NCBI GenBank assembly: GCA_947359465.1
Contig: OX375873.1
Location: 71,623,477 to 71,687,476, forward strand
Reading direction: 5' to 3'
From: Metellina segmentata
Lineage: Eukaryota; Arthropoda; Arachnida; Araneae; Tetragnathidae
Length of the DNA: 64,000 bases
In this document: positions 10,414 through 23,368 of the stretch, one piece after another
Layout of the letters: every line of letters begins with the position of its first letter
How positions within the stretch are numbered: the stretch's first letter is position 1
Made by a program: the position numbers and the translations under genes
Notes under the pieces: model-generated
Seen by the model: the letters and a program-made list of their open reading frames with translations, nothing else
Databases searched by the model: none
What the model was told of the DNA's origin: nothing

Positions 10414-10877
10414 ATGGTGGTTTTACAAAAACGGTGACGGTGACAAAAAACATGTCTCTTTACTATTGCGCATGCGTATTACAAACACATTTTGTTTCTC
10501 CCGGTTTCAAGTCTTGCAGGAAGTTCAACTTTTGTCTCTGTCGCCATACCGATAGCCAATCAGATTCATACGAACTTTTAATAATCCGTTTTCGGTTGAT
10601 GTTTCTCACCCACTGCTTTCTTTCTTCATCAGCCAGAAGCTTTAAAAGCAATCGTCTTTGCTCTAAAAGGAGTTTTATTAAACTCTGATGCAATCTGTCA
10701 GTCATTTTGCACAATAAGAAGCTGAAATAACTATTTTGCTTTCGAAAAAGCAGATTATGTGCATGCGCAAATAAATTGCTGTCGATAGCGGTGTGAAGGC
10801 TTTTTTAATAGCAACAGAGACAGGCGACAAAATGTCGCCTGTCTCTGTTGCTGTCGCCGTTGGTGTGGAGCCACCAT
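10414..10877. mobile_element. MITE family M465, copy 2
   Basis: 464 bp, collinear with 8654-9122. The left end is degenerate (ATGGTGGTTTTAC). The right end is a good TIR: read inward on the opposite strand it gives ATGGTGGCTCCACACCAACG. It contains the perfect hairpin at 10811-10851. In copy 1 the corresponding hairpin (about 9055-9092) is imperfect. Confidence 0.75.
10811..10851. other. 19-bp perfect hairpin near the MITE right end
   Basis: GCAACAGAGACAGGCGACA (10811-10829) pairs exactly with 10833-10851 across an AAA loop. A single-stranded or cruciform structure in the subterminal region could be a transposase recognition feature. Confidence 0.9.
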
Positions 10878-13425
10878 GAGAGCTTATAGTATAGACATGC
10901 ATCGGAATTTGAAGGTATTAATCAGAATTTTATGTGTGCAAGAAAAAGGCTTAATATTGTTGTGAAATTCAACTGCTTCTATGAACCCGGTTCTACGGTA
11001 CATTAGTGATCAAAAATGACAAAACCAGAAATACGATACAAGGAGTAGAAATAGAGAGTTCGGAACCATTCATTCAGATAAGCCGAAACGTGTTCTTATT
11101 TTATAAATACATTTGAATTAAAGATGAATTATAATCGAACATTTCTCCAGTTAGGTTATAAAATACATTAAATTTTTTTTGTTCGTTTTGTGTATCAATA
11201 GTATTGGAACAAAGCTGATAGAACGTTATAGTTTCATTGACAAGTTTTCATACTCTTGTTGCGCAGTAACTGAAACTCTAAATTGCAGTGAGGCCAGTTC
11301 TTTGAGTCTCGAACCACTTGATTCTCCTATATTTTTTATGATTCATGCGCGGTCACTAAACGTGGGCTATTTTATAATAGTCGTTCAGAACGAGTGGATC
11401 AAATCTATTTTCTAACATTTTGAGATACATTGAGATAAAGTTTCTTCACGTGTGTACTTTTCTTATTCGCCGGGCTTTTCTTCTGCCATCTCTTGGGGTC
11501 CAAAGCAACTAGGGACTTGATTCAAAGATACACTACAAATATTCAACTTAAAGAAGTTCGTGTGTGCATATCAGAGATTGACCAGAGAGTGGACTTGATC
11601 CACACTAGTTCTGAACACCATACGTATAAAGCAGAAAAGCTGTACCTGAAGCTGCAGATAACTCTCGAGTGATGATCTCTGACGTCATGAAAATTATATT
11701 ACTTATTCCATCATGATCTTCTAGATCAAAGCAGCTATTTTCAGCACATTACACTGTTCCCTAAGAAACCTAGTAGTACAATTCAACAAAGAACGATTCG
11801 GAAGAATCTATTTTTTAATTAAACTAAATTGAATACACAAATATCAAAAGTTATCACGAGCTGAGCAATTGGAAGAGGGACACAACACAAGCCTGTGAAA
11901 TGGATAAAGTACAATAAGCTGTTCTATGACGCAAAGAAACTTCTGAGGAAACAGTGGCACGGCTTAATTCCTCTGAAGAAATTAATTATTTGGCGAAGCC
12001 GAGCAGTGAATCTAGTGAGACATAAAATTATACAATGTGCGTTGTTATACACAGGCTTAATAAACAATTTCGAAAGATCACTCATTTCCCATGGCGTCTT
12101 ACCACCAATCCCCAAATAGTCACCCCACGTTGGCGTCACTGAGGTCGATGAGAGGAGTTTTCAGTGTAAACAAACCATATTTTAACTGCTCCTCATAAAT
12201 ACTCTCGCGTTATACATACAAGAGGTTGCCTTAAAATGTAAATTGTAGCCATTTTCAGGATGGTTAAAATTTAATCTAATTGACTTTAATCTGATTGAAA
12301 TTCATTCTGTGGAATTTTTATTAACGACGTCTTGAAAAGTATTCGAAAAACAAACCAATTGACGTCACATTCGGAAAAAGAGTACAGAAAGAACGTTCCA
12401 AACTCACATCCGAATTTAACCTCACAGAAAACGTTTCTCATAAAACCATTCTGAAGAGAAAATTAATATTAAAATAAAGCCCGCAACTTGGCGAAGGTTG
12501 TTTTGGAAAAATGCATCATTAAACAAACGATTATCCATTTACATCACTCACCGAATGACAAATACTCTGTTTATCCATCCCTTTCCCAAGAGGACATTAG
12601 AATAGTATAAATCATTAAAAATTCACCAGAAAAATAAACCACACTTAGCTTGGCAAACCATTATGCTCTCCCAGATCCTTCAAACTGGAAGACTGCCGTC
12701 TTTAGAATTCCTGATATGAGGCATGGCCGTCGAATGGCTCCGCCATAATTCAAACCTTTTTAAGTCGACGAAAGGATGATGATGAAACGCCACGGCAATA
12801 CTCATTACTCAAGAGTCAGAATTTCCACCCTGTCTTTTACAAATGACAGCTAATTTATAACTCACATATGGCGGAGGTGGTTTTACCGAACGGAATCAAC
12901 TGAAACTGTCTTTTTCACCTCTCCTCTTTTAATCTTTTTCTGGAGGGCGTTTTTATGTAAATGATTCAAGGGGTCGGAAATTATATGAAGTGGAAAATTC
13001 TACTCCTGACAGACCTGGTTGTGATTATGTTGTTTCGGGAAAAAGGGCGCTTGCGTGATGTCTTTGGAATTTATTCGTTTCAATTTCGCGATGACAGTTT
13101 TAGTGGAGGGGTGATGGAGGTTTATTCCGTTGGGATATATCGCCTTGGTGAAAGAAATAAAGCAACCCACACGTGGGGACGACATTTTAGGAGGAATAAT
13201 TTTGTATCAGTTCGTCTGTAAATATGAAAGACACTATTTGATTTGCATGAGCTTTATTCAACATTTTAGGAGCATATGTGTTTTTCATAATACGGATGGC
13301 AGTTACGATATTTTTGTGAATATATTTATGAATTCTCGTTTCAGATTCTACTTGTGTGGCAGAAATATGGGGTTTTAAAAACTTATAATTTAATGTATTT
13401 TTGATTAAGTATGTAATAATTTACA
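10878..13425. other. Intergenic DNA with one somewhat GC-richer part (about 12480-13220)
   Basis: Several short ORFs (11179-11415, 11895-12119, 12961-13221, 13130-13378) have no recognisable domain, no splice context and no shared frame. The 12480-13220 part is less A/T-monotonous and includes CATATGGCGGAGGTGG, so it may be a conserved non-coding block, but nothing definite can be named. Confidence 0.4.
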
Positions 13426-13431
13426 TTAAAA

Positions 13432-13628
13432 CCCTCTGGGCATCACAGGATGGATTTCAGCGTAATGCAGTAGTATTGTTTTTACCCCACAACAAACACA
13501 GTCACTAAATAACCATATTGAAATGTTGAAAGAATAATAGGAAAAATTATATTAATCAAGAAGATCAAAACTAGTACGAAGTCATGCAGGTTTCTAAGCA
13601 GATATATGCGTTGGAAACAGTCAGAGGG
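13432..13628. mobile_element. Short piggyBac-like MITE candidate
   Basis: The left end CCCTCTGGGCATCACAGG follows TTAAAA. The right end CAGAGGG is followed directly by TTAA (13629-13632). CCC...GGG ends next to TTAA are the piggyBac signature. The first 45 bp resemble 32099-32143 (CCCTCTGAGGATCACAAG). Only the terminal 7 bp are inverted and the left TTAA is offset by two bases, so confidence is limited. Confidence 0.4.
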
Positions 13629-13632
13629 TTAA

Positions 13633-16600
13633 AGTACTTGATTTTTGTTTATTTGTTAGACTTAAAATAAATAAAAATAATGTATTTCTCTTCAGGTAAG
13701 TACAGACGGATTTTTCTATCGAGGCTTTCGTTGCTAATGCCTATAACCTGTTTTTCGTCGAATAAAAATTAATAAAATAGGATTTTTACTTAATTAAAGT
13801 TTCGACATCTCAACGATATATTTGAAGCAAATATCATTTATTAGCAAAAATTACTAATTAATTCAATCCCTCATTCTCAATTAATTACTTTAATTCAATA
13901 CCCTCTTTCGCCGAGCAAAATAAATTTAAATTACAATACTTATAACCAAAAGAGAGAATATTTAAAATAATATAAGGATTAAAATAAGATAAACACGGAA
14001 ACAACTATTTGTATATAGGAAATTAGTCGTAAAATGTAATAAAACATTATTACAGTTTAACTGTCGCATGCCAAATAATGATATGTTCATGCAAAGAACC
14101 TTTTACTGACACAGAAAAGATAACTAAACCACAGGTAATTTACAGGATTGAAACCGTTGCTGTGCACAACTCGCAGACTGATAATGGAGTGGACAAACCT
14201 ACTGCTAACTCTAGCGCGTACAAGTGATTAAATTTTAAGACTTTCTCTAAAGTTTCATGTAGTTGATATTAGTGTTTTTGTGGTAGAGTGTGCTTCTTGT
14301 AAGTATTTCGTACTGGGTAACAAGGATTCAATTCACGTCTAATGGATGATTTGTTGGTTTGCACTGAGAGTTCCTATCCAAAAAAGTAATAAATATTAAC
14401 ATTGGAGAAAGTACTGTAGTTTTCGTCTTTTCTCTGTCTCAGTATTTCTGGCCCATGATAAATCGAGTAATCGGTTTTTCATTATTGTCATTTAGAAATA
14501 CTCTTCCTTGAAAGGGTGGCACACGCCTTTTATCCAAGGTTTTCACCCCGATGAAAATCTTGAATAAATCTTTGTCAAGTTGAAAAATATCTTCAAAATA
14601 AAAAAACATTTCGAAAAAATAGGGAAAAATATTGCCGATTTTACCATTTTACTTAGCTAAAAATATTATTTCAAATGCTAAAAAAATATAAAAATCTTAT
14701 TAAGTCTTACCTTTTTAATGTTTTGAAAATGCAAAATTTAAAGAATGCTAATGTTTTAAGTTTTTATGTTTTATCATTATTAATAAATAAACATGAATAA
14801 ATAATTACTCTTTCTAAAAATACATCGCTGAAGCTAATGTGTTTTTAAAGAGAGCTCTTACCTACACTTGACAGCCTAATCCGAATCAATATGTTTTTCA
14901 AACAACTGCAAAACAAAATGTTTACCAATATAATATCAGACTAATTAATATCCTGTTGTATCGCTTCGAGTGTGACACAGATTCAGATACCTTTCTATAG
15001 AGAAAAAAATTCTATTAAAAATATTTGTTTTTAAATTACTATAGAAGACACGAATTATAGATTGTTTTTGAAGACGATAATTTCATATATTTTTTATGTT
15101 TCATTTAAATCCGAAAAGGAATAAAAAAGTACTTTACTTTTCACCAGCGTTAAATCCGCTTTAAAGGTTTTAAGTCGTTTTTGTTCATAAAGATCGAGTG
15201 CAGAAATAAAATAAGAAGAAATAAATTCACCTAGGGAAAAAGTTTCTACTGTCAAGTATTAACTTAGCAACTAATATCTTATAAAGCAATTAGTTTCACG
15301 TTCTAGCATAGACTTTCACATTATTTATTCCCTTTAATTTGTATTCGATACACAATTTTAGCATCCCTTCAAATTACTTCGTTCTACAACCCAGCATAAG
15401 AGTAAAAACTTCCTGTAACTAATGTATTTCCGTTTCGATTATTCAAAAGCCAATATTAATTTAATCTAAAAACTGAAAATATATTACTTTTAATCTTAGA
15501 GACCTTTTCTTGGAAGCTTCTTATAGGTGACTGTAATGTCTTTGTTTAGAACGTGCTTTCTGTAAGTGTTCCGGATACGACGTCACTTGAATTTGTTTTC
15601 GAATTTACTTTCAACACTTCTGCAATATAAATTACAAATAATTCCGAACTGTTATATGATATAAATCAGGTCAACTTCAAATATACTAAACACCAAGAGT
15701 TGTCTGTAAAATGGTTATAAACTATATTATAATGTAACGCTGAGTACCATGCGAGATCGTTTGGACAAATGAAGGAAAATAATCGCAGATTATCTGATTT
15801 GTTTGCTTAATATTGAAAATCACTCTTATAATAAAATACATTTTTAAAAGTTTGCGGTATATAAATTAATAAACGCATAATCTCAAATATAATATTTAAA
15901 AATTGTGCCAGTTGTGTTAAAAAATAATCAGGAATGTGCCAGGAATTGCATAATATTCATTTTTTCACAAGCCCTACCAATCAGTCTAGTTGTCACATCT
16001 GAATCGAATCCGGGGTTAAGGCATGAGTGTTTGTTCGTCTGGAACTAATATATGCGACCCCTTTATAAATGGGTTGTGTCAAGAATATGTAGATGAATAG
16101 GAGGTGTAGCATGTAACCACCCATTAGTGTATAAGGGTAACGCTTTGATTCCAAATGTCCCCTCTTAGATTGATCCCCGGATCAATTGACCACAGGCATA
16201 CGTGAAGAAATAAAAAAAACGTTTTTTTTTTTCAATATGGTGTTGCATAATATTTTTTAAATAACCAAAGTGAAACTATTTCCCATTATCCGTTCTAATA
16301 CATTTCCGTCTAATAATGCAACAAAAATGCACAGTAATCTACCTCCCGTGACTTCAGTTACTTATATGCGAATTCTACTTGGAGAAACCTCTAAATAATG
16401 GTTATTACACTTCTTATATACAGTCATGAGCAGAATAGACTAGCAGATTAACATAGTTCTGGCAATGAGCAAGTCTTAGTTGAATGGCTGTGGTAGTAAA
16501 TGTGAGAGGAGGAGCTTTCAATCATCCTAGTCAATTTACGTCTCTTGTGGTTCTTTTTCTGCACCTAGGCCAAAAGAGGTTTTTCCTTTCCGCCGGATGA

Positions 16601-16919
16601 GGAAATATATTTAGGAGTTTGACTCCAGTGATTATGCAATAAGCAAACTTGCTTCAATGTGGATCTGAGGTGAGGACCATTACGGGAAAAACCTTGACTT
16701 GTTTATCTTCTGTAATGCACACATTTAAATATTTCTTTATTTTAGATAAGCTTAAAACACTGCCGAGGGTATTCAAAAATACAGTGTCTCAAAGTTTGGC
16801 AGTTTAATGGACTTTTTTTGGGTTCAGACAGTACTTCATCAACTGAAATCCAGGCGGATTGGAATACAGCAATCCCTGCTAATTTTAATCTGATCTTTGT
16901 TCTTAGCTTGCATCTTCAG
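13633..16919. other. AT-rich intergenic DNA
   Basis: No ORF of note and no paired terminal repeats. A weak tRNA-like SINE head at 14281-14334 is listed separately. Confidence 0.5.
14281..14334 (+). repeat. Possible tRNA-derived SINE head
   Basis: TGGTAGAGTGTG (14281-14292) fits an A box and GGATTCAATTC (14324-14334) fits a degenerate B box, with 43 nt between their starts. No cloverleaf could be drawn with confidence, so this is a decayed SINE head rather than a functional tRNA gene. Confidence 0.3.
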
Positions 16920-17110
16920 GTAGGTAGGTGAGTTTACGTTGCACTGGATCAGCACAATTCTATATTGACGGCAGTCTGGGTTTAGTTCCTAAGTGAAAGA
17001 TATGAGGACGCCTCATTATTTTGACAACGATTAGATGACGAGATGAACACAAGTGCTGCCACTCACGCACCAATCTTCCACACCACTTCAAAGAGATGTG
17101 CATCCTTAAA
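16920..17110 (-). repeat. SINE-like dispersed repeat, diverged copy
   Basis: Shares the order of landmarks of the 7639-7868 copy (GTAGGTAGGT, ACGTTGCACT, GATGACGAGATG, CACACCACTTC) but with many substitutions and small gaps. Confidence 0.55.
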
Positions 17111-20100
17111 AAATTCCAGGTTATGTTCCAACGAAACTTGTCGTCTCAATACTCCTTTGAAAATACATATCATCTGTTGCTCTTGACTGAATCTCCTCTC
17201 CAGAAAACTCCGTGAAAGTCAAAGCAATGTCCAGCAAAGTCAAGTCAAATTATTTCGACACTATATCTCAATCAAGATCAGGTTTATTTTGCTATTGGCG
17301 AGTTATTTCGATTTTCAAGGTATGATCATTTTTGCGAATGACGAGTTACCTCGTCGAGGCAAAACTGTCTTATTGCTCCAAGGGAATGAAGATCCAAGTA
17401 AGAAAACTATTTGTTCCATGGATAGAACTGGTGACTCTGGAACAAACTCTTACACTACAGGGATGTTTTCAACAAAGCTAATCCCATAGAACATGGATGG
17501 GTTGAATTTAAAAAAGAAAACATTTCTGGGGATATAAAGCCATAACTGTGGTGTCAAGAGAAGCGTATGATACAATGTATAGTCGGATAGAAATATTATA
17601 AGGAAGATAGCATTCAATTAGAAAAATGCAAATGATCGTCGTATGGAAACAACTGCCACCAATACCCTCACCTGTAATTAAGGCCAAGAGAACCTTTTAC
17701 TACTTTAAGTGGGTAAGAACAGAAGATTTATGATCAAATTTGGATTCTAATGCATACATGGCTACGAGGAAAGGTAATCCTTTAAGTAGGGATTATATTT
17801 CCAATAATATTGAATAAAATTAACAATGGCCGAATTAAAAAATAATAATCATAATAAAGACGATCCATGTTCTCCATAATCTTACATCTTTTACACTACT
17901 CTTGTTGTGAAATCTTCGCGAATTAAGAAGAGATCAAGCTGGAAGCCATTATTTTAGTTTCCAAGACAGTGGATTTATTCTTTGGCATTTGCAGATCTGT
18001 ATTTAAAATATGTGAATAGTAATTATCGTTTGTATTTCTGACTGTAAAATATGTAAATATTAATTGTACTTGTAATGTTAATTATATTATATGATGAGAG
18101 AGTTGTTGTAATGTTACATTAGTGGTTGTTATATTGCAATAGTATCTGTTTTTTCAGAAGTTGATTCCTGATTTCTTAAATATAGGAAGAGGACTTCTGG
18201 AGCAATAACCCGAGGTCTCCCAGTATCGAAAACGTGATTTCTTATGAAAAGATGTGAATAAAATTTTAAATATACAACCTGCGAATTCAAGAACGTACAG
18301 ATGATATTGTCCTTTTTGGATGGTTGAGAGAATATTGATTTTTTCTAGTAATGTTCCGATGCTAGACTAGATCCAGGAGACCGAAGGATGCTGGCTTTCA
18401 TAAAATTGGAGGTGATGTGGGGACAGTGGAAACAACGGCCACTTCCCAGCCTTTTGTTTTATTTTTGTTCTTTCGATGAAGAATATACTTCTTTACTGGA
18501 GTATTCAAACTGACTACAACATATGGATTGCTGGAAACTTTAAGACGGGAGGGAGTAGAAGGAGTGCCCAGTAGTTTAAAAATTTGTAACCAGTTGGTCT
18601 ACATAGGCAAGCCAAGAAATTTATCTCCAAAAAGAGACTGTAGATGAAGGAAACACATGAGATTACGCTGAAGAAAATAGGATCCTTTATGTTCAGGGTT
18701 GAAGGGACAGAAGATCCTCGTTATTCCTCTCCATGTCATAGACAAGGTACCATTGTGCCAACTATGTATAATGTTATTGAAGATACAACAACTCTAAAAG
18801 CTAGGATATCTCTAAACGTTATCTTTAAAGTTGACCCATTTGCATTTCAATTGACCTGGAACTATCCGTGTAATTGCATCATGTTAAGTCCAGTATATCG
18901 TCATCGGTTGATCTCCTTGGATCCGAAGAATTTTTTTTGAAAGGATGAATAAGATATTCGAGACTGGACTGTAATATCACTTTCGGAGCACCCGCTGCAA
19001 TGCAGCTCATCTTTTCCTTTATAATAAATTATTATTATTATAAATTATTATAAATATTAAATTATTATAAATAATTATTTCCTTTAAAAAAAAATATCTA
19101 AAATTAGATAAAGACTATTATACATAAGAGTGGGGGTGAGCGATATCTAAGTGTGTGCACTCGTTGACCTCAGGTAAAAGATACCGGGATACGGACCTTC
19201 GACAATATACACGGAAATTAGCAACCTCTCCGGGACGGCATTATCAAAGATCCGAGCACTCCTCGAAATTGAGAAAACAGGGGGGTGACTGTGCGATCCA
19301 AAAACTCGAAGAAACGTAGATGATCTCTTTTGAGATTGAATGATCTTTTGAAGTATAGTTTCGGTGGGGAATAATCCACAAGGACAACGGAACCGCAAAA
19401 ACTTCAATCCCTGTCAATAGGAAATTCTTCCATGAAATTCGCAGTCACCCCTAAGATAATACCGGACTGACTCTCTCACAGTCCTCTCACACATGAAAAT
19501 CAGTGAAATAGTGACAATTTTCACTCCAAATCTTGGTTTTGTACAGCGGCATGATTTCAGATTTCCTAGCCAATTGTCCGCCTAAATTACATATTTGATA
19601 GTTCCTCTCCATATGAAACTTCACCAAAATTCTCCAACTGGTAACTTCACTCAGCATCCTCTTTTATTTCAAGTGGACGCTTTTGCATTAATTAGAATAT
19701 AAGATCATCCATCCATCACACCGACTTGGAATAACCATCACAATTATCATGAGATCTTAATGTGTAATCTGATAGAAGTCCCGAAGCCGAATGATGTAAA
19801 ATGATGAAGATAATTCCCTTTTTGATAACCCTTGAAGAAATTTTGGCAAGTAATGGACCCCCTGATTTGCCTGGGATTTTCTTGGAAAAGGTCTCTCTCC
19901 TCATCGCTTCAGCAGAAGGACTCTCATCCTGTGCTATTCTAATTTCTAGCTGGGACAGAAAAGAATCTTCTGAAAGCGTCTGTTTCTGTTAGTTTTGGGG
20001 GTCAATCTTTTAAAAATTGTGTTTTGTGGGTAAATTTGAGGTCTTGTGTAAATGCGGTGATGATTATAAATGCAACGTTTTCAATTAAAGTTACAATACT

Positions 20101-20519
20101 TTGGTTTGCTTTTTGTATTTCCTTTTATTAATTTTAATGTGTGCCAACTGTGTAAGATTTAGAATAGGAATGCAAAAACATGAGTAGAATAGTATGTCAT
20201 GGAATACAGACATGAAATATGTGTGTGGTTCGTTACATCAACCAAATGTAATTTATCGCTGATCAATTTTTCTTTCAATATCAGCGATAACGGCATAACA
20301 TTTTTGACGTGGAATATACCTTACCTATCGAAACAGGGGTACTACGTTTAATTTTGAAGTTTCACAAAAAGTGTTGGTGCGAAAAGTTTTATACTGGAAA
20401 AATACAAATATACATAAATGAACGATATCGCGTTTAAAAGATCATAAAACTAAGAATGTTATAAATGCCCAATGACCTTGCTCTGACACGTCTCATCGAC
20501 TGATACAATCACAGCGCAA
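17111..20519. other. Intergenic DNA, unrecognised
   Basis: Short frames of 62-98 codons (for example 18644-18940 plus, 19147-19407 minus, 19801-19992 plus) lack recognisable domains. Part of the stretch from about 17280 to 18960 has the texture of decayed coding sequence (moderate GC, many broken frames), but I could not name a family. At 17341-17354, ACGAGTTACCTCGT is a near-palindrome of a type also seen at 46642-46763. Confidence 0.4.
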
Positions 20520-21140
20520 AGTTGAGTCACGAAAATGCGCATTTCCGCTCATACCAATTTAGTCTAGCTCAGTTCTCCTATGTGTTAGTTTGAGGTGTCA
20601 CGCGCATTTATTTAGCGCCTGATAAATAATAATAGAAATAAACAAAATAATAATAATAAAATATATATAGAACTTGTGTGGAAATTTCGCAAAATTTTCA
20701 AAATGTCCAAATATATGCATAATAAAACAACATAAATTATAGAAACCTCAACAGGACGAAAGATCGAGAGATAGGAAATCTAAGAAGATCCAAATATAAT
20801 ATACTGAGCTTCAAATGTTTTGGGCGGGTGTTCCTCTAAGTTCAGGCTTTGCGTCGCGCCGCTCACATAATTTAGTCAGCTCCGTCCTCCTTTGTACGAG
20901 CACAAATTTGAGGTGTCATTTGTTTAATCTCTTTACGCTTTATAAATAATAATAAAATTAAAACCTAAATATTTAATACTTGTTTAGATAGCGGACTTCA
21001 AAGTGTGGAAAATCGCAAAAATTTCAAAATGTCCAAATATATGCATAATACATACCAGAAGAATTTTAGATAACGTCAACAGGAAGAACGATCGAGAGAT
21101 GGAGATCCAAGCAAAAAAATATCCATATAACCAATGCTGA
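20520..21140. repeat. Diverged tandem duplication, period about 313-326 bp
   Basis: Landmarks recur in the same order: TTTAGTC.AGCTC at 20558 and 20871, TTTGAGGTGTCA, ATAAATAATAATA, CAAAATGTCCAAATATATGC at 20699 and 21025, and GATCGAGAGAT. The two copies differ by substitutions and small indels. No ORF spans them. Confidence 0.8.
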
Positions 21141-21375
21141 GTGTCAACGGTCTCGGAGGTATTTCTTGAATGTATAAGCACCCCACCTTCAAGGTGAGCA
21201 AATACCTTATACGAGTGCGCCAAGTACCTCCACTGCTCAGTTCGACACAAATAGCACATCTGACGACAAGAGCGTTTTCTAATCTAATGATGGATTTCAA
21301 CCAAAGAGGTCGGTAATGAGCCATAACCTACAATATCAACAGCGAGTGGGCCAATTCTGATATACACTACCCTAC

Positions 21376-22446
21376 AGTAACGGACCGGACAGCAAGATGT
21401 GATGGTATAAGGGAAATAATACATGCTTTAATAGGGGATCGTCCTATACGTGCTGCAAGTACATCAGCAACCATACTGGGCGTTACTTTCAACAAGGTTT
21501 TGATACACTGCTATTGGTATTTGTGTCCATTCCTGCTGCAAGAATATCGCCAGATCAGATGTAGATATCGGACGTGGTTCCTGGTCCGTAAGCATCGTTC
21601 TAACTCGTCCCACAAATGATCTATGGGGTTTAGGTCGGGACTCTGAGCAGGCCAGGACGCATCCATATTTTGATACCACTGCTTGATAGAGGCTGCAACA
21701 TGACACGGAGCGTTGTTGTCTTGGAAGTAACATTCGTCAATTCCATAAAATTACCAGAGCGTGGGATGAACCTGATTGTCCAAAATGTTCATGTTGGGGT
21801 CGGCGTTCAATTTACAAGGAATAACTTGCAGAGGTTCCAGGCCACACCACGAGAAACACCCCAAAACGTACACCACCACCACCCAACTTGAGAGTTGGAA
21901 CGATGCACTCGGGTAACAGACGTTTGCTTGGCTTTCGCCAAACCCAAGCACGCCCATCCGACTGAAAGAGCGTATAACGTAACTCGTCGCTCCATAAAAC
22001 AGTTTTCCAGTGGTCCGCAGACAAGTAACGACGTTGCAAACACCAAGAGAGTCTGTCGGCTTTTTTGGATGGGGAGATGTTTGGTTTGTTTGCGGTAACA
22101 CTCGCGTGGATAGTGAGTGCGTGCAGTACTTTCCGCAAAGTTTTTGGCTGCACCGTAACCGCTGCTGCCTTTTGAAACTCAGTGTTGATGATTTGGAGTG
22201 ATTTCTTTTGGTTCTTACGAACCTCACGCATCAGGACACACCGATTTCGTTCGGTCAGTTTTCGGGGACGACCAACGTGTGCAGTTCGTGTCCCAACTCC
22301 AGAAGTCTTCCACTTCTTCACGACATCACCAACAGTTGACCGTGGCTGTGATAATTATTCCGCAATTTCGCGAAATAGACTTACCACTTCTGACAACCAA
22401 CTACAACACATCTTTCAAAGTCACTAAGTTCATTTCGCTTCGACAT
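21376..22446 (-). pseudogene. Tc1-family transposase relic
   Basis: The minus-strand reading begins at ATG 22446 (MSKRNELSDFERC) and frameshifts into the helix-turn-helix region (REIAE, stop, LSQPRSTVGDVVKKW). It passes the GRPRKL linker at about 22270, then the first catalytic Asp (LWSDE), the conserved DGRAWVWR, and GCFSWCGL after another frameshift near 21890. After a TGG-TAA stop comes the second catalytic Asp (YFQDNNAPCH), then SPDLNPIDHLWDEL. The last catalytic residue, normally Glu in Tc1, is Asp here. Spacing from the second Asp is 32 residues rather than 34. At least two in-frame stops and two frameshifts exclude activity. Confidence 0.92.
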
Positions 22447-22529
22447 ATTATCACAATTGCACACAGAACTAACGACGTTACCACTTCTTGTTTCGTATTT
22501 AACCTTAACAGGTCACGTGTGAGCACTGG

Positions 22530-22570
22530 ATTTGCATACAATCCGACATGCAGTCGGATTGTATGCAAAT
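22530..22570. other. 18-bp perfect palindrome with octamer motifs inside the Tc1 element
   Basis: ATTTGCATACAATCCGAC (22530-22547) pairs exactly with 22553-22570 across the loop ATGCA. Each arm begins or ends with ATTTGCAT/ATGCAAAT, the POU-domain octamer. It lies between the right TIR and the transposase start codon, where promoter or subterminal binding sites are expected. Confidence 0.9.
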
Positions 22571-22606
22571 ATGCTGTTGTCCAGCCTATTATTGTGGGGT
22601 AGTGTA

Positions 22607-23359
22607 TGTGCGGAGCGATGAACATTTTCTGTGTGAAATTAAAACAGTCTAGAACTAAATTCTTTCACTCTCAAATTCATCATATAGTCTCACTGACCTA
22701 TTCAACTCCTTATACCTAGTGGCCTAGTCCCTACGCTGACCCGTCCGTTCTCTTTTAGCTCTATCATTTTTAACCATTAATAACCAATTATTGACTCAAA
22801 TCATTATTTTATTACTCAATTAAACCACCGTAATAATAACTGTCAGGATTGCTTGGTACTCGAGATACGACTCTTAATTCTCCAGGAGATAAAATATCTC
22901 TTTAGTAACTTTTCTCTATATTTTGGTCTTCTGTTGGATAAATATGTTTTCAATTACACGCATGAACACTAAGACTTGTTAGAGAAATTTAGACAATTAT
23001 TATATATATATATATAATATACTAAAGACGATACAAAACTAAAAAGAACGCGGATAAATTCTTTTTTTATACACTCCTACCCTTTCTTTTCTTCCAAAAA
23101 TGAATTTTTGACTCAAATAAGTCTTTAAAATAGGAATAGTTTTTTTACTTGAATTCGTCTTTAAAATAGGAATGCTACTAGAGGTACGCATAAAAAGTCG
23201 AGCAAAACAAAAAGCGCCAAAATTGTCTGCTGATTTTGGAACTAAAAGAAACATCCAGAAGATAAGTATAGTGTCGGACAAAGGATAATGTAGAGAAAGG
23301 ATGTCAGTATCTTACATGACATTGAACCGAGTGTGCAGGCGCACTGAGGACGGGGAAAG
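22607..23359. other. Intergenic DNA
   Basis: No supportable gene. There is a short AT microsatellite at 23000-23022, and a GGAATAGTTTTTTTACTTGA/GGAATGCTACTAGAGG pair after two copies of TCTTTAAAATAGGAAT (about 23122 and 23159), a small direct repeat. Confidence 0.5.
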
Positions 23360-23368
23360 GTTCACAAT

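Larger units (their letters stand above)
21365..22604 (-). mobile_element. Tc1-like DNA transposon, full length but dead
   Basis: The element starts CACTACCCTACAGTAACGG and ends with the inverted counterpart (CACTACCCCACAATAATAGG read from the right), giving TIRs of about 26 bp. It is flanked by TA on both sides (21363-21364 and 22605-22606), the Tc1/mariner target duplication. Its 1240-bp length is close to a complete Tc1. The single transposase frame on the minus strand is broken by stops and frameshifts. Confidence 0.93.

Noticed and set aside
14270..14345. Functional tRNA gene
   Set aside because: A- and B-box-like strings exist but no acceptor or anticodon stems could be paired. It is more likely a SINE head remnant.
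18644..18940. 98-codon plus ORF as a host gene
   Set aside because: No recognisable domain, no regulatory context, and surrounded by broken frames. It may be part of an old unidentified element.
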